A stretch of DNA of 64,000 nt from Armatimonadota bacterium (GCA_037138755.1 JBAXHT010000003.1:310001-374000), one strand, 5' to 3'. Positions 1-9,462 are shown, counted from the stretch's first letter. Notes: generated from the sequence alone by a model not told the origin. Translations and numbers: made by a program.

Positions 1-61
1 TGCACCTACATTTTAGCGTTAATTTGTCCGAATTAACAATAATCTCAAAAACATAAACAAT

Positions 62-95
62 AAACCCGTACATCACTGATGCGACGCACGGGTTT
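62..95 (-). terminator. Terminator-like hairpin after pdhB
   Basis: An 8-bp perfect stem (AAACCCGT at 62-69 with ACGGGTTT at 88-95) lies about 20 bases beyond the pdhB stop codon. On the minus strand it is followed by an AT-rich stretch with short T runs, which suits a rho-independent terminator. Positions 1-61 are AT-rich and I see no gene in them. Confidence 0.6.
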
Positions 96-114
96 TCAAT
101 CCAAGATCGCGGAG

Positions 115-1110
115 TTACCGAATCTTGTGAACCGCTGCGATCACGTCTTCTTCTGACGGGATGCAGAGCAGCTCAAGGTTCCGAGCATACGGCATCGGAA
201 CGTTGAGTCCACCAACTCGGATAACTGGGGCATCAAGGTCATCGAAGCAATCCTCTTGGATTCGCGAAACAATTTCGCCACCGAAGCCACCGCTTCGCCA
301 GTCTTCGTAAGTCACAACCGCACGATGGGTCTTTCGAACAGATTTATAGATCGTCTCAGTGTCCAATGGCAACAACGAACGCACGTCGACGACTTCGCAG
401 TCGATTCCGTCTTTCGCCAGCATCTCCGCCGCCGCAAGGTGAACCTGGGTCATTCGCGAGTAGCCGATGAGGGAGATGTCCTTTCCTTCTCGGAGGATTT
501 GCCCCTTTCCGATTGGGACCGAATAGTTGATGTCCTCCGGAATCTCACCTTTGACGGTGTAGAGACCTGGGTTCTCGTAGAAGATGACCGGGTTGTCGTC
601 GGCGATGGCCGACTTCATCATTCCGTAGGCATCCGCAACCGTCGCCGGGCAAACGACCTTGAGACCTGGAACGTGGGCGTACCATCCGTCCATGCTGTGG
701 GAGTGTTGCGCCGAAAGCTGCTTCGCCGCGCCACCCGGGCCTCGGAAGACGATCGGACACTTTACTTCGCCGTTGGTCATGTAATGAACCTTCGCGGCGT
801 GGTTGATGATCTGGTCAAGAGCAAGAATCGAGAACGACATGGTCATGAACTCGACGATTGGTCGAAGTCCAGCCATCGCTGCGCCGATTCCGATTCCGGT
901 GAAACCGCACTCGGTGATCGGAGTATCGAGGATTCGATAGTTATAGTTTGCGGATCGCGAACCGAACTTCTCGACGAATCCACGGGTGACTTTAAAGGTT
1001 CCCTGGTACCGTCCTATGTCCTCACCCATGATGAAGACCTCGGGGTTCTTCTGCATTTCCTCTTCGATGCTCTTTGCCAGAGCCTCTCGGTAGGTCATTT
1101 CAAGTGCCAT
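115..1110 (-). CDS. pdhB: Pyruvate dehydrogenase E1 component, beta subunit
   Basis: This 331-residue protein is the beta subunit of a heterotetrameric 2-oxo acid dehydrogenase E1, which decarboxylates pyruvate (or a branched-chain oxo acid) with thiamine diphosphate in the cytoplasm. The N-terminus carries the typical MGEDIGRYQGTFKVT stretch, followed by the pyrimidine-binding fold and a C-terminal transketolase-like domain (residues about 205-325) with EDWRSGGFGGE. The length is normal for the family. Its start codon overlaps the pdhA stop (TAATG), so the two subunits are translationally coupled. No E2 or E3 gene is adjacent. Pyruvate is the likeliest substrate, but a branched-chain or acetoin substrate cannot be excluded by eye. 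Confidence 0.93.
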   Translation of the reverse strand: MALEMTYREALAKSIEEEMQKNPEVFIMGEDIGRYQGTFKVTRGFVEKFGSRSANYNYRILDTPITECGFTGIGIGAAMAGLRPIVEFMTMSFSILALDQIINHAAKVHYMTNGEVKCPIVFRGPGGAAKQLSAQHSHSMDGWYAHVPGLKVVCPATVADAYGMMKSAIADDNPVIFYENPGLYTVKGEIPEDINYSVPIGKGQILREGKDISLIGYSRMTQVHLAAAEMLAKDGIDCEVVDVRSLLPLDTETIYKSVRKTHRAVVTYEDWRSGGFGGEIVSRIQEDCFDDLDAPVIRVGGLNVPMPYARNLELLCIPSEEDVIAAVHKIR

Positions 1111-2126
1111 TAGTGTCCCTTCTCCGGCGTCATATCGCTGTAAATGTTGTCGTAGACCTCATCGGGGTCTGGGAATGGCGAGGCATCGCAGATTTCGTAG
1201 ATGCGCTCGACCTCGTTATTGAGTTCTTCCTCAATTGCCTCGTACTTCTCATCGGTCATGTAGCCGAGAGCAGTCATCTGCTTTCGCAGTCGAGCGATTG
1301 GGTCGCGGGTCCAAGCCAGTTCTTCCTCTTCCTTGGTTCGGTAAAGCTGGCGATCGTTATCGGCAGCACCGTGTCCCGAATATCGGTAGGTCATGATCTC
1401 GATCCAGGCTGGGCGCTGTTCCTTACGGCACCACTCGACGATTTCGGTCGCCTGTCGCTTCATCTGAATCACGTCCATTCCGTCAAGCCGCTCCGAGCGG
1501 ATGTCGAACGGCAGTCCGCGCTTCCACAACTCCTTGTCAGCAGCGTGGTACTCAAGCCGAGTTCCCATTGCGAACTCGTTGTTCTCGATGACGAACACGC
1601 ATGGCAGGTCGTAAAGTGACGCCATGTTCAGGGTCTCGAAGACGACGCCCTGGTTGGCGGCGCCGTCGCCCATGAAGTTGATACAAACTTTGTCTTCGCC
1701 TCGATAGCGAGCGGCGAAGGCCAGACCTGCTCCGAGCGGGATGTGCCCACCGACGATTCCCCAGCCTCCGTAGAAGCCGTTCTTCGGATCGTAGATGTGC
1801 ATCGAACCGCCTTTTCCTCCGGCAGTTCCGATCTTGCGACCCATCACTTCGCCGAGGACAGCCTCGGGCGGAGTTCCTAGTAGGAGGGCGTGTGCGTGGT
1901 CTCGATAGGCGGTGATGACATAGTCCTCACCCTTGCGAATGGCCTTCATCCATCCGACCGCGAGGGCCTCCATGCCGATGTAAACGTGCATGTAACCACC
2001 CGCTTTGCCCTCTCGGTAAACGCGGTTGCACTTCTCTTCGAAGAGCCTGATGAAAAGCATATCACGCAGGTGCTCTTCGAGCTCGGCTGCGCTTTCGGTG
2101 ATCTTGTATTCGGCCTGTTTTGCCAC
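1110..2126 (-). CDS. pdhA: Pyruvate dehydrogenase E1 component, alpha subunit
   Basis: This 338-residue protein is the thiamine-diphosphate-binding alpha subunit of the E1 enzyme. The cofactor motif is visible as GDGAANQGVVFE followed by ENNEFAMGT, and the phosphorylation-loop region YRYSGHGAADNDRQ is present. The length is typical of bacterial PdhA. Translation begins at a GTG preceded by an AGAGG Shine-Dalgarno sequence. It is the first gene of a two-gene operon with pdhB and is divergent from the secreted protein gene at 2315, with about 190 bases of shared upstream DNA. Confidence 0.93.
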   Translation of the reverse strand: MAKQAEYKITESAAELEEHLRDMLFIRLFEEKCNRVYREGKAGGYMHVYIGMEALAVGWMKAIRKGEDYVITAYRDHAHALLLGTPPEAVLGEVMGRKIGTAGGKGGSMHIYDPKNGFYGGWGIVGGHIPLGAGLAFAARYRGEDKVCINFMGDGAANQGVVFETLNMASLYDLPCVFVIENNEFAMGTRLEYHAADKELWKRGLPFDIRSERLDGMDVIQMKRQATEIVEWCRKEQRPAWIEIMTYRYSGHGAADNDRQLYRTKEEEELAWTRDPIARLRKQMTALGYMTDEKYEAIEEELNNEVERIYEICDASPFPDPDEVYDNIYSDMTPEKGH

Positions 2127-2314
2127 TGGTGATCCTCTGGTTGTCCCGCGTGTTCTACGAGGGCGTTTGCTCGGACATCAGCGTCCGCGACCGGGAAGAG
2201 GATACCAGAAGGCAGGGTGGTTGATCTTGATTGCAAACCCGAGGTGGATTTCGATCACGTTTATCGCTGAATGTACCAACGGTACTTGGAAAGTCCTACG
2301 TAGCATGATGTGAT

Positions 2315-2944
2315 ATGACGCTAAGGTTCTTCACCCCGGCCGCCTTAACACTCCTGTCCACTTGCGCTCTCGCTCAGTTTGGGGCGCCTTCACGCTTGGA
2401 AATGATCTCCAAGAACGACAAAGAACGCGGACTTTTCGTGAGTCTCAATCTTGGATCAAGCTCGTTCTCGTCAACAAGCTTTGGCTCAACCTCTACGGTA
2501 AGCCAACCGACGAACGGACTTGGAGCGGAGTTCGTCCTCAACCGGGGCTCGCAAAACCCAATCGCCATCGGATACGGGACGTTTCAATTCCAGTCGACGA
2601 ACAACTTGAACAGTTCAAACATGCGCGATCTCTACGCAAAGGGCTACTTCTCCAACATCTGGGGAGCCAGTTTTGGTGAACTCAACTTAGATGGCAATCG
2701 AGCTACCTATTTCACTCTCTTTGCCGATCTTTGGCCACGGGGTGACAACAACTGGAGCACTCAGATAGGCTTCGGAAGTTACTCAGGCTCAGGTGATCGC
2801 GGAAGCGTCGCAACCACGCGAATCTCATTCCGGCTGAATGAAGGGCTCTTTTTGGACCTCACGACGAGATCAATGATGAGTTCCGACTCTGGATCGAATC
2901 TAGATTTCACGACATCGTTCTTCGGCATTACAAAGCGATTCTGA
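2315..2944 (+). CDS. Secreted protein, probable small outer-membrane beta-barrel
   Basis: I do not recognise the family. The 209-residue product starts with a clear Sec signal peptide (LRFFTPAALTLLSTCALA, cleavage probably after ALA near residue 20). The mature part is rich in Ser, Gly, Asn and aromatic residues in alternating patterns such as RATYFTLFADLWP and TRISFRLNEGLFLDLTTR. It ends in a phenylalanine (GITKRF), the usual last residue of outer-membrane beta-barrels. I infer an outer-membrane or surface protein. It is convergent with the next gene, only 7 bases away, so the two probably share a terminator region. Confidence 0.6.
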   Translation: MTLRFFTPAALTLLSTCALAQFGAPSRLEMISKNDKERGLFVSLNLGSSSFSSTSFGSTSTVSQPTNGLGAEFVLNRGSQNPIAIGYGTFQFQSTNNLNSSNMRDLYAKGYFSNIWGASFGELNLDGNRATYFTLFADLWPRGDNNWSTQIGFGSYSGSGDRGSVATTRISFRLNEGLFLDLTTRSMMSSDSGSNLDFTTSFFGITKRF

Positions 2945-2951
2945 AAACGAG

Positions 2952-4010
2952 TTAACCCAATGCCCGGCGAACCAACTCATGAATCTGCTCGCCGGGTAGT
3001 CGAGGTTCGTCCAGAGACCTTTCGTCCAACGGAAAAACTGACTCGGTAGGGGTTGCCGAGAAAGTCGTCCCGAGGCCGGCGGAGCCACCCAGCAGCACGA
3101 GCCGAAGTTCGAGTCTGTTCTCCAGAACGTGGTCAAGCAGGCGACCGATCAAGTGCTTTCCGCACTTCGCGGCAAGATACTCCGCTTCCTCAAACTCTTC
3201 CCTCTCGCGCATCTTCAACCAAGGGTCAAGGTGGACGATTGTCCCCGAGTCATACGGAATTCTCTGGAAGTCAGTTTGGAGCCCCGTCCCGAATCGACCA
3301 ATTTCGCTGTGCTTGAACCCGGCCAGGCGAACCAGACCCGCAAGGCGGAACGAAGACGACTCATAGCGATAGGGGTAGCCGTAGCGGAGCGCAAGGTTTG
3401 GCACGGATAGGCGATAGCCGTGCCCCCAGGGCCACACAAGATTGATCGGATCAACACCATTATCGATTCGCCGAAGATTGAACTCTTCGTCATGCAAGAT
3501 GTTGACGGAATCGTCGATAAATCGTCGAAGCTCGTTGTCACCGTCTCCTTCAGGAAGGCTCTCATTCAACGAAACAATCTCAGCTGGAGCCAAGGTTTTG
3601 ATCTCTGCCATTCGCTCCCACACCAGGCCGTGGTCAAACTGTTGTCCCACGAGAGTGGTCAATCTCTTCGTGTTGAGTACCGCTAGCTTTGATTTAACAA
3701 TTGTGAACTCATCGGTGGTGAGCAGCTGTTTCGGAACCCGCACGGAGTCTGTCAAAGAGAGCAGCGACAGGTGGAAATGGAGTGATCTCTCCGGCGGATC
3801 CCAGCCAAGTGCAGACACTGTCAACGGGCCTTGCCTCAATTGCCCTTCCTCCGGTGCTAGGCCAATGAGCATTGCTTCTGGCGTTTCACATTCGGGAATC
3901 GTTAGCCGAGTGAGCGAGGAAACCTCGCCGAGACGCTGAAAACCTTCGACCTTCCGAACTAGAGAATCGGATTCTGGTGAGCCGAGAATTCCGTCGAGGA
4001 TGATGAGCAT
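2952..4010 (-). CDS. Divergent archaeal-type phosphoglycerate mutase-like protein, active site altered
   Basis: The 352-residue protein resembles cofactor-independent phosphoglycerate mutase of the archaeal type (ApgM, alkaline phosphatase superfamily). The matches are the N-terminal LIILDG, the block ending QGPLTVSALGWDP, and the central VWPWGHGYRLSVPNLALRYG followed by RLAGLVRLAG and FGTGLQTD. Key positions are changed. Where ApgM has its nucleophile serine (GSDTAHLALLG) this protein reads ECETPEAMLIG, placing Cys41 at the serine position, and the metal-binding GDHSTP loop is replaced by LGGSAGLGTTFSATP. It starts 3 bases after purF and is probably co-transcribed. It may be catalytically dead or have a new activity; the fold assignment is more secure than the function. 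Confidence 0.6.
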   Translation of the reverse strand: MLIILDGILGSPESDSLVRKVEGFQRLGEVSSLTRLTIPECETPEAMLIGLAPEEGQLRQGPLTVSALGWDPPERSLHFHLSLLSLTDSVRVPKQLLTTDEFTIVKSKLAVLNTKRLTTLVGQQFDHGLVWERMAEIKTLAPAEIVSLNESLPEGDGDNELRRFIDDSVNILHDEEFNLRRIDNGVDPINLVWPWGHGYRLSVPNLALRYGYPYRYESSSFRLAGLVRLAGFKHSEIGRFGTGLQTDFQRIPYDSGTIVHLDPWLKMREREEFEEAEYLAAKCGKHLIGRLLDHVLENRLELRLVLLGGSAGLGTTFSATPTESVFPLDERSLDEPRLPGEQIHELVRRALG

Positions 4011-4013
4011 GCT

Positions 4014-5483
4014 CTAGTCCGCAATCAGAACGCCCTGGCCGGAAGACACGGTTTCGAGTTCTCCGACGGGGTCACCAAAGGCGTTTTTTTGGAGTCCTTC
4101 CGGAATCTCCAGTGGATACTCTCCTGTAAAACAGGCCGTACAGAACCCTTCTGTTGAGTCATTCACGGCCAGTCTCGCGCCATCAACGCTGAGGTAACCC
4201 AATGACGTCGCCCCAATATGCTCCTTTAGCTCATCAAGGGTCATGACCGCCGCCGCAAGCTCGCTCTTACTTGCCATGTCGATGCCATAGAAGCACGGAT
4301 GCTTGATCGGGGGCGCCGTTATTCGCACATGAACCTCGGTCGCACCTGAGTCGAACATCATCTTGACAAGCTGTTTCGTGGTCGTTCCTCGAACGATGGA
4401 ATCATCGACCAAAACAACCCGCTTACCCCTGAGGTGATCTTCCAAAGGCGTCAGCTTCATCCGAACACCGATCTCGCGCATTCGCTGGTCAGGCTGAATA
4501 AACGTTCGGTGGATGTACCGACTCTTCATCATGCCTTCACGGAACGGAATTCCTGACGCTTTGCTAAATCCCAGGGCCGCGGGGATTCCGCTATCGGGAA
4601 CGGGAACAATAATGTCGGCTTCGACCGGATGCTCTTCGCTCAGCCGTTCGCCCATCCTCACTCGGGCCGAATAGAGCCCGGTTCCAAACATTCTCGAATC
4701 AGGACGCGCGAAGTAAATGAACTCGAACAAGCACATCGCTTCTTTGGGCGACTCGACACCTTGGACAATTCGCAAACCATCCTTGTCGATCACGGCAATC
4801 TCCGCCGGCTTCAATTCGCGCTCAACGGTTCCGCCAATCGGACCAAATGCACAGCTTTCGGACGCCATCATGAAGCCACACTCTCCGAGCCGGCCGACCG
4901 AGAGCGGACGAATCCCATACGGATCGCGGAACCCGATGATCGTGGTCGGAGTTTGGACAACCACCGAGAAGGCACCTTTGCAAAGCCGCATCACTTCCCG
5001 AACCGCTTCTTCCACTCCGTTTTTCAGGTTGCGAACGATGATTCGAGCCATCACCTCGGTATCGGAGGTCGACGCAAAAACTTCCCCTTCCGCCTCCATC
5101 TCAGTGCGTAGTTGGACGGCATTGATCAGGTTCCCGTTGTGAGCAACCGCAAGCTCACCAATTTGGGTCTGGCAAAATATCGGCTGTGCATTTCGCAGGG
5201 CACTGGCCCCGGTCGTCGAATACCGGGTGTGTCCAACCGCCATTGATCCCGGAAGCGTATCGAGGATTTCGGGAACGAAAACCTGGTTGACCAAGCCCAT
5301 GCCCTTGTGCATCCGAACCCGCTTCCCGTCCGAAACCGCCATTCCCGCCGACTCTTGTCCTCGGTGTTGCAGGGCAAAAAGTCCGAAAAAGCAAGTGCTC
5401 GCGACATCCTCGCCCGGCAGATAAACCCCGATGACCCCACACTCTTCCTTCAGAGTTTCGCCATCAACCTCGGGAATGAACAT
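4014..5483 (-). CDS. purF: Amidophosphoribosyltransferase
   Basis: This enzyme catalyses the first committed step of purine synthesis, making phosphoribosylamine from PRPP and glutamine in the cytoplasm. After a 14-residue propeptide comes ECGVIGVY, whose cysteine (Cys15) becomes the N-terminal nucleophile of the glutaminase domain. The PRPP-binding loop is VVLVDDSIVRGTTT. Cysteines in MCLFEFIYFARPDS, HPCFYGIDMAS and GFCTACFTGEYP match the Bacillus-type enzyme that carries a 4Fe-4S cluster. At 489 residues the length is normal. It is divergent from the cyclase gene with only about 26-50 bases between them, so the promoters must be very compact or overlap the coding regions. Confidence 0.96.
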   Translation of the reverse strand: MFIPEVDGETLKEECGVIGVYLPGEDVASTCFFGLFALQHRGQESAGMAVSDGKRVRMHKGMGLVNQVFVPEILDTLPGSMAVGHTRYSTTGASALRNAQPIFCQTQIGELAVAHNGNLINAVQLRTEMEAEGEVFASTSDTEVMARIIVRNLKNGVEEAVREVMRLCKGAFSVVVQTPTTIIGFRDPYGIRPLSVGRLGECGFMMASESCAFGPIGGTVERELKPAEIAVIDKDGLRIVQGVESPKEAMCLFEFIYFARPDSRMFGTGLYSARVRMGERLSEEHPVEADIIVPVPDSGIPAALGFSKASGIPFREGMMKSRYIHRTFIQPDQRMREIGVRMKLTPLEDHLRGKRVVLVDDSIVRGTTTKQLVKMMFDSGATEVHVRITAPPIKHPCFYGIDMASKSELAAAVMTLDELKEHIGATSLGYLSVDGARLAVNDSTEGFCTACFTGEYPLEIPEGLQKNAFGDPVGELETVSSGQGVLIAD

Positions 5484-5509
5484 TAACTATGAGGATACCG
5501 ATTTGAGGC

Positions 5510-8020
5510 GTGGAAACGAATACAATCGAAGGAATGAGATTGCCCGAAGGAGAAGTCGTTTTTCTGATGACCGATATCGTGGGCAGCTCGGCTTTAGCGG
5601 AGCAGGATCCGAGTCTCTACATCGAAACTCTGGGAACGCACGACGAAGTTGTCAACAGCGCGGTGAAGGAGTGCGACGGACATCTTTTGAAGCATCGCGG
5701 CGAAGGAGATTCGACGTTCAGCGTTTTTCGCTCGGCGGACGCCGCGCTTGACTGCGCGAAGCGAATCCATCGCGAGCTTTCGGCGCGAAACACGATTGTT
5801 CGATCTGGTCTGAACCGGGGGATTGCTCACTTCGCAGAAAATGACTACTTGGGCGACGTCGTCAACCGTTGCGCGCGCATTCGTGGTCTTGCGAATCCCG
5901 GCCAAATTCTGTTGAGCGAAACAGTCAAAAACGCAGCTGAACGCGAACATGACCTGATCTATCACGGACTTCAAACGTTGAGGGGCATGATCAACGGCGC
6001 GCAAATCTATGAGTTGCGAGTAGATGAATCAGCGACAAGCCCGGACTTGACCACAGATAGCCGTCGTCCGCTGCCAAAGCTTTACGATCGCTTCGTCGGA
6101 CGGGATGCCGATTTGGCGCTCGCGAAACAAAAGCTCGGCTCGTACCGAGTGTTGACTCTACATGGCCCCGGCGGCGTTGGCAAAACTCGACTTTCAATAG
6201 AAGTAGCTAGCCAAATGGCCGGACAGTTCCCAGGCGGTATCGAGTTTTTTGACCTCTCCCAATCAGACTCCGCTAGCTTTTTGTCAGTGCTACCTTCAAT
6301 CGAAGCCATTTCAAAGCCGAACGCTCAATGCCAACTGTTGGTTCTTGATAACTGCGAACAGATCGTCGAGCAAGTCGCAGCCTGGATCTCCCAAGTAGTT
6401 CAGGCATCTTCGACCGTAAAGGTTCTTGCTACGAGTCAAATCGCCCTCGAAGTCGTGGGAGAGTATGTTCAACGCTTAGAGCCTTTGAATGCTAGTACAG
6501 CAACATCTCATGCAACGGAGCTATTGATTTGCCGGGCCATGGAAAAAGGCACGCCGGCTTCGGTCATCGAACCCCAGCGATCCGTGATCGCCGAGATCGC
6601 CTCTCGATTGGGTGGCATGCCTTTGGCGATTGAATTGGTGGCCGGAAAACTCAAGTCGGTTCCTGCCAGCCGAATCTTGTCATCGCTAGATGGCCTCCTC
6701 GCCAGGGACTTCGGGGAGAATTCAACGTCTCGATGGGGCAGCCTTTCTGAGCTTTGCCGCTACAGCCTCAGCTTGCTAAGCCCTGCCGACTACCGCCTTG
6801 CTCAAGCGGCAAGCGTTCTTGGAACGACGTTTTGCTACGACGCCATCTCATCGCTTCCAACTGAGTTCGTTAAAGACGAATTTGAAGCGAGCGAATCTCT
6901 CGATCGTCTGGTAAGACACTCAATCATCTCGGCAGTCTGGGCGCGCGCGGGAGTTGTTTACAAAATGTCCGACCTGTTTCGCAAGGAGCTTTCGCAGACC
7001 GTAGCTCCTGAACAGCAGGCGGAAATCGTGGAGGCTCATGCAGAATGGGCACTTTTAACTGCGGGGACTGCACTCGAGTCCGAAGTCGCTTACCATGAGA
7101 TCCGGCCCTTCCTTGACGATATGGTGTTCGCTATCAACAAATCGCTTGAGATTGGAAACCGATCGAGAGCCTTTGAGCTGTTTCGCGCCGCTCGAAAAAG
7201 CTGGATCGCGGACGAGGTTTCGGCACCAGCTGCAAAAATGACGGATCAGTTGCTGCTTCTGTATCCGGAACTCTGTGAAGAGCGCGCAGAGTTGCTAAAT
7301 GTCAAAGGCATCTTCCTAATCCATCAGGATGCTACAGCGCAGGGCAAGCTTGCGTACCAGGAATCCATGGACGCCTATGCGAGTCTCGGGAACCGATACA
7401 GAGTGGCGGTCATTAGGCATAACCTGGGAATCCTTCACTACTATGCGGACGAGTTTGCCCTCGCCGAGCAGATGCTGTCTGCATGCCTCCTAGAAGCAAA
7501 TGCTTTGGAGGATGAGGGACTCGCTGTATCCTCACTTGTCCACCTGATCTTTGTTCGCTACGGTGCTGGTGATGAGGCGACTGCGATCCAATATGAAGAC
7601 AACCTCAAAGAGCTGGCACCAAAGCTTACACCTCTGCTGAATGGGGTCTGGATGAACGCTAAAATTCACTTCTTACTGATCAACAGGAGGGTCGACGAAG
7701 CCATTCCGGTCTTGCGTCGCATGATCGTTGAAGGAGCTGGACTAAAGGATATCGCAATGCTCGCGCGAGCAATCCTGTTCCTTAGCGCTGTCCATGACGC
7801 GAAAGGCGGAAAAGACGAGGCTACCGAGCTCTTATCCCTGTGTAGGGCATTTATCCGAGATCGATCCGTCCATTTCTTCATCCAGGATCACTCCCTGATG
7901 CAGATGCTGATCCAGTCACTCGGAGAGAGCCAAACGACCGGTTCGGTGTTACCAGGACTCGAAGAAGTGATTTACCAAAAACTCTCTCAGTGGGCCGTAG
8001 AAAATGCCGTGAAAGTCTGA
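5510..8020 (+). CDS. Class III nucleotide cyclase fused to STAND-type NTPase and TPR-like region
   Basis: This 836-residue protein looks like a cytoplasmic signalling regulator. The N-terminus (about residues 10-175) is an adenylate/guanylate cyclase catalytic domain: VVFLMTDIVGSSAL holds the first metal aspartate and KHRGEGDSTFSVF the second. Next is a NB-ARC-like NTPase with Walker A LHGPGGVGKTRLS (about 222-234) and Walker B QLLVLDNCEQI (about 279-289). The C-terminal third is helical and repeat-like (GNRYRVAVIRHNLGILHYYADEFALAEQML), consistent with TPRs. I see no C-terminal DNA-binding domain. The GTG at 5510 gives the longest form; an ATG at 5534 (MRLPEGEVV) is equally possible. Whether it makes cAMP cannot be told from sequence. 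Confidence 0.82.
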   Translation: METNTIEGMRLPEGEVVFLMTDIVGSSALAEQDPSLYIETLGTHDEVVNSAVKECDGHLLKHRGEGDSTFSVFRSADAALDCAKRIHRELSARNTIVRSGLNRGIAHFAENDYLGDVVNRCARIRGLANPGQILLSETVKNAAEREHDLIYHGLQTLRGMINGAQIYELRVDESATSPDLTTDSRRPLPKLYDRFVGRDADLALAKQKLGSYRVLTLHGPGGVGKTRLSIEVASQMAGQFPGGIEFFDLSQSDSASFLSVLPSIEAISKPNAQCQLLVLDNCEQIVEQVAAWISQVVQASSTVKVLATSQIALEVVGEYVQRLEPLNASTATSHATELLICRAMEKGTPASVIEPQRSVIAEIASRLGGMPLAIELVAGKLKSVPASRILSSLDGLLARDFGENSTSRWGSLSELCRYSLSLLSPADYRLAQAASVLGTTFCYDAISSLPTEFVKDEFEASESLDRLVRHSIISAVWARAGVVYKMSDLFRKELSQTVAPEQQAEIVEAHAEWALLTAGTALESEVAYHEIRPFLDDMVFAINKSLEIGNRSRAFELFRAARKSWIADEVSAPAAKMTDQLLLLYPELCEERAELLNVKGIFLIHQDATAQGKLAYQESMDAYASLGNRYRVAVIRHNLGILHYYADEFALAEQMLSACLLEANALEDEGLAVSSLVHLIFVRYGAGDEATAIQYEDNLKELAPKLTPLLNGVWMNAKIHFLLINRRVDEAIPVLRRMIVEGAGLKDIAMLARAILFLSAVHDAKGGKDEATELLSLCRAFIRDRSVHFFIQDHSLMQMLIQSLGESQTTGSVLPGLEEVIYQKLSQWAVENAVKV

Positions 8021-8035
8021 TAGTATTCAGGCTTG

Positions 8036-9382
8036 ATGCAAACACGTCGCTTTAATTCGAGCTTAGTTTTCGCTCTCACGATCCTGGGGGCGAGTGCGTT
8101 TGCTAATCCCTTCCTCCAAGGAGCCCGGCCCATTGACGGAGAGCTAGGCATCAATAACGAAGGCAAGGTAACCGGTTTACTCAGAGCGGAATCAGAAGCG
8201 AATACCGGGCTGAGAGTGAGTATTGCGATCGCAATCGGTAGCTACGCGACGGAAGCTGAAGAAGATGCTGCCATCGCTCAAGGAACAAATGGCAGCCGAG
8301 GCTTTAAAGTCATCTCTCTGCCTGGTACGCAGGTTATCACTGACTTGTCTGCGCCATGGGAAGCCGGCGTTTCGCTCCCCTTGTGTGACAAGGCGACGTT
8401 AGTCGTGAGATCTGTCGAGCTGAGAACCAATACGGTGAGAATTACTCGAAATATGATGCAAAAGGGGATGACGACCGTTCTTCAAGCTAAGGTGCGGCTC
8501 CCAGATATAATGAAGAATGATCCTCAGCCTACATTTGCTTCGGAGCGTCCAGTACTGATTCCCAAAAGTCGCTCTCTACCGATTGATGGCTTGGTCGGAA
8601 TGGATGCAGCCGGACGTCTTACAGGATACGTTGCGCCCCGAGGTGATCATTTCAGCTTGGCAGTAGCTTTCGTTCCAGGGAACGGACTCACCCTGGACGA
8701 AGGACTCCGATTGCTTTCCAACAGCTCGACCCCGGATGCAATTCCGTTCACCGGCTTTGAAGCTTCGACAAATCTGCGTGACTTGACGCCAAACGGGTCA
8801 AGTGCGGGTGGTGTCATCCAGCAACTTGCTGGCTTGATCATCGTCCGGGAGACCGAGGCGGGTAGCACAACGGCTAACTATAGCTTCGTCCAAGTCTCAG
8901 CTGGGGCGCCCACGAAATGGGTCCCAACTAGAAATCCACAGGTGAGAGCTTCGGCTAACAAAGCCATTGGGATTTCCTTAACAGATATCCTTTCCCGTTC
9001 ACTCCCAATCGACGGCAACGTCACCCTCTCACCTGGCTCCGGAACCGTCGAAGGCAACATTATCGTTGGTCCTCCAGTCGGCTTAAGAAGCTACTCAACT
9101 ATTGACATTGCTTCCGTCGGGCTGAACATGGGGAACAGCCAGGACTCAGCAGAAGAGTTGCTAAAGCAGCTGAAACGCAAAGATCCCGACTTGAAGGAAT
9201 CGTTCAAGACCATTAAATTTGGGACTTCCTACGAGCTTGTTCGCAACAAGCCGGTTGGCAATCAATTACAACTTGCCAAAGGGGCCAAGGTAGCGATGCT
9301 TTTCCGATTTGATGGACCTTACGGTCGAGAGTATTCTGTTTCGGTCATCGAACGAAACGGCAAACCTCCCCATGGGCGCTGA
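8036..9382 (+). CDS. Secreted protein with three internal repeats, unknown function
   Basis: I do not recognise the family. The product begins with a signal peptide (SLVFALTILGASAFA). The mature part contains three related units that each open with a PIDG motif: RPIDGELGINNEGKVTG near residue 32, LPIDGLVGMDAAGRLTG near 180 and LPIDGNVTLSPGSGTVEG near 323. Spacing of about 145 residues suggests a triplicated domain. I chose the ATG at 8036; a TTG codon directly before it could also be used. It follows the cyclase gene by about 15 bases on the same strand and may be co-transcribed with it. Confidence 0.6.
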   Translation: MQTRRFNSSLVFALTILGASAFANPFLQGARPIDGELGINNEGKVTGLLRAESEANTGLRVSIAIAIGSYATEAEEDAAIAQGTNGSRGFKVISLPGTQVITDLSAPWEAGVSLPLCDKATLVVRSVELRTNTVRITRNMMQKGMTTVLQAKVRLPDIMKNDPQPTFASERPVLIPKSRSLPIDGLVGMDAAGRLTGYVAPRGDHFSLAVAFVPGNGLTLDEGLRLLSNSSTPDAIPFTGFEASTNLRDLTPNGSSAGGVIQQLAGLIIVRETEAGSTTANYSFVQVSAGAPTKWVPTRNPQVRASANKAIGISLTDILSRSLPIDGNVTLSPGSGTVEGNIIVGPPVGLRSYSTIDIASVGLNMGNSQDSAEELLKQLKRKDPDLKESFKTIKFGTSYELVRNKPVGNQLQLAKGAKVAMLFRFDGPYGREYSVSVIERNGKPPHGR

Positions 9383-9419
9383 AACTGATCCCGTTTAGGC
9401 AAGTTCGGTTTTCTGACAC

Positions 9420-9450
9420 CCTTACCAGGAGTTCTGACCCTCTGGTAAGG
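9420..9450 (+). other. Hairpin downstream of the repeat-protein gene
   Basis: A 9-bp perfect inverted repeat (CCTTACCAG at 9420-9428 with CTGGTAAGG at 9442-9450) encloses a 13-base loop about 40 bases after the preceding stop codon. No T run follows, so it is a weak candidate for an intrinsic terminator. It could instead stabilise the 3' end of the mRNA or bind a protein. Confidence 0.4.
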
Positions 9451-9462
9451 AAAAGTGTTTGC

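Noticed and set aside
256-1113. Plus-strand 285-codon frame opposite pdhB
   Set aside because: Shadow of pdhB, rich in Arg, Val and Asp as expected for an antisense frame.
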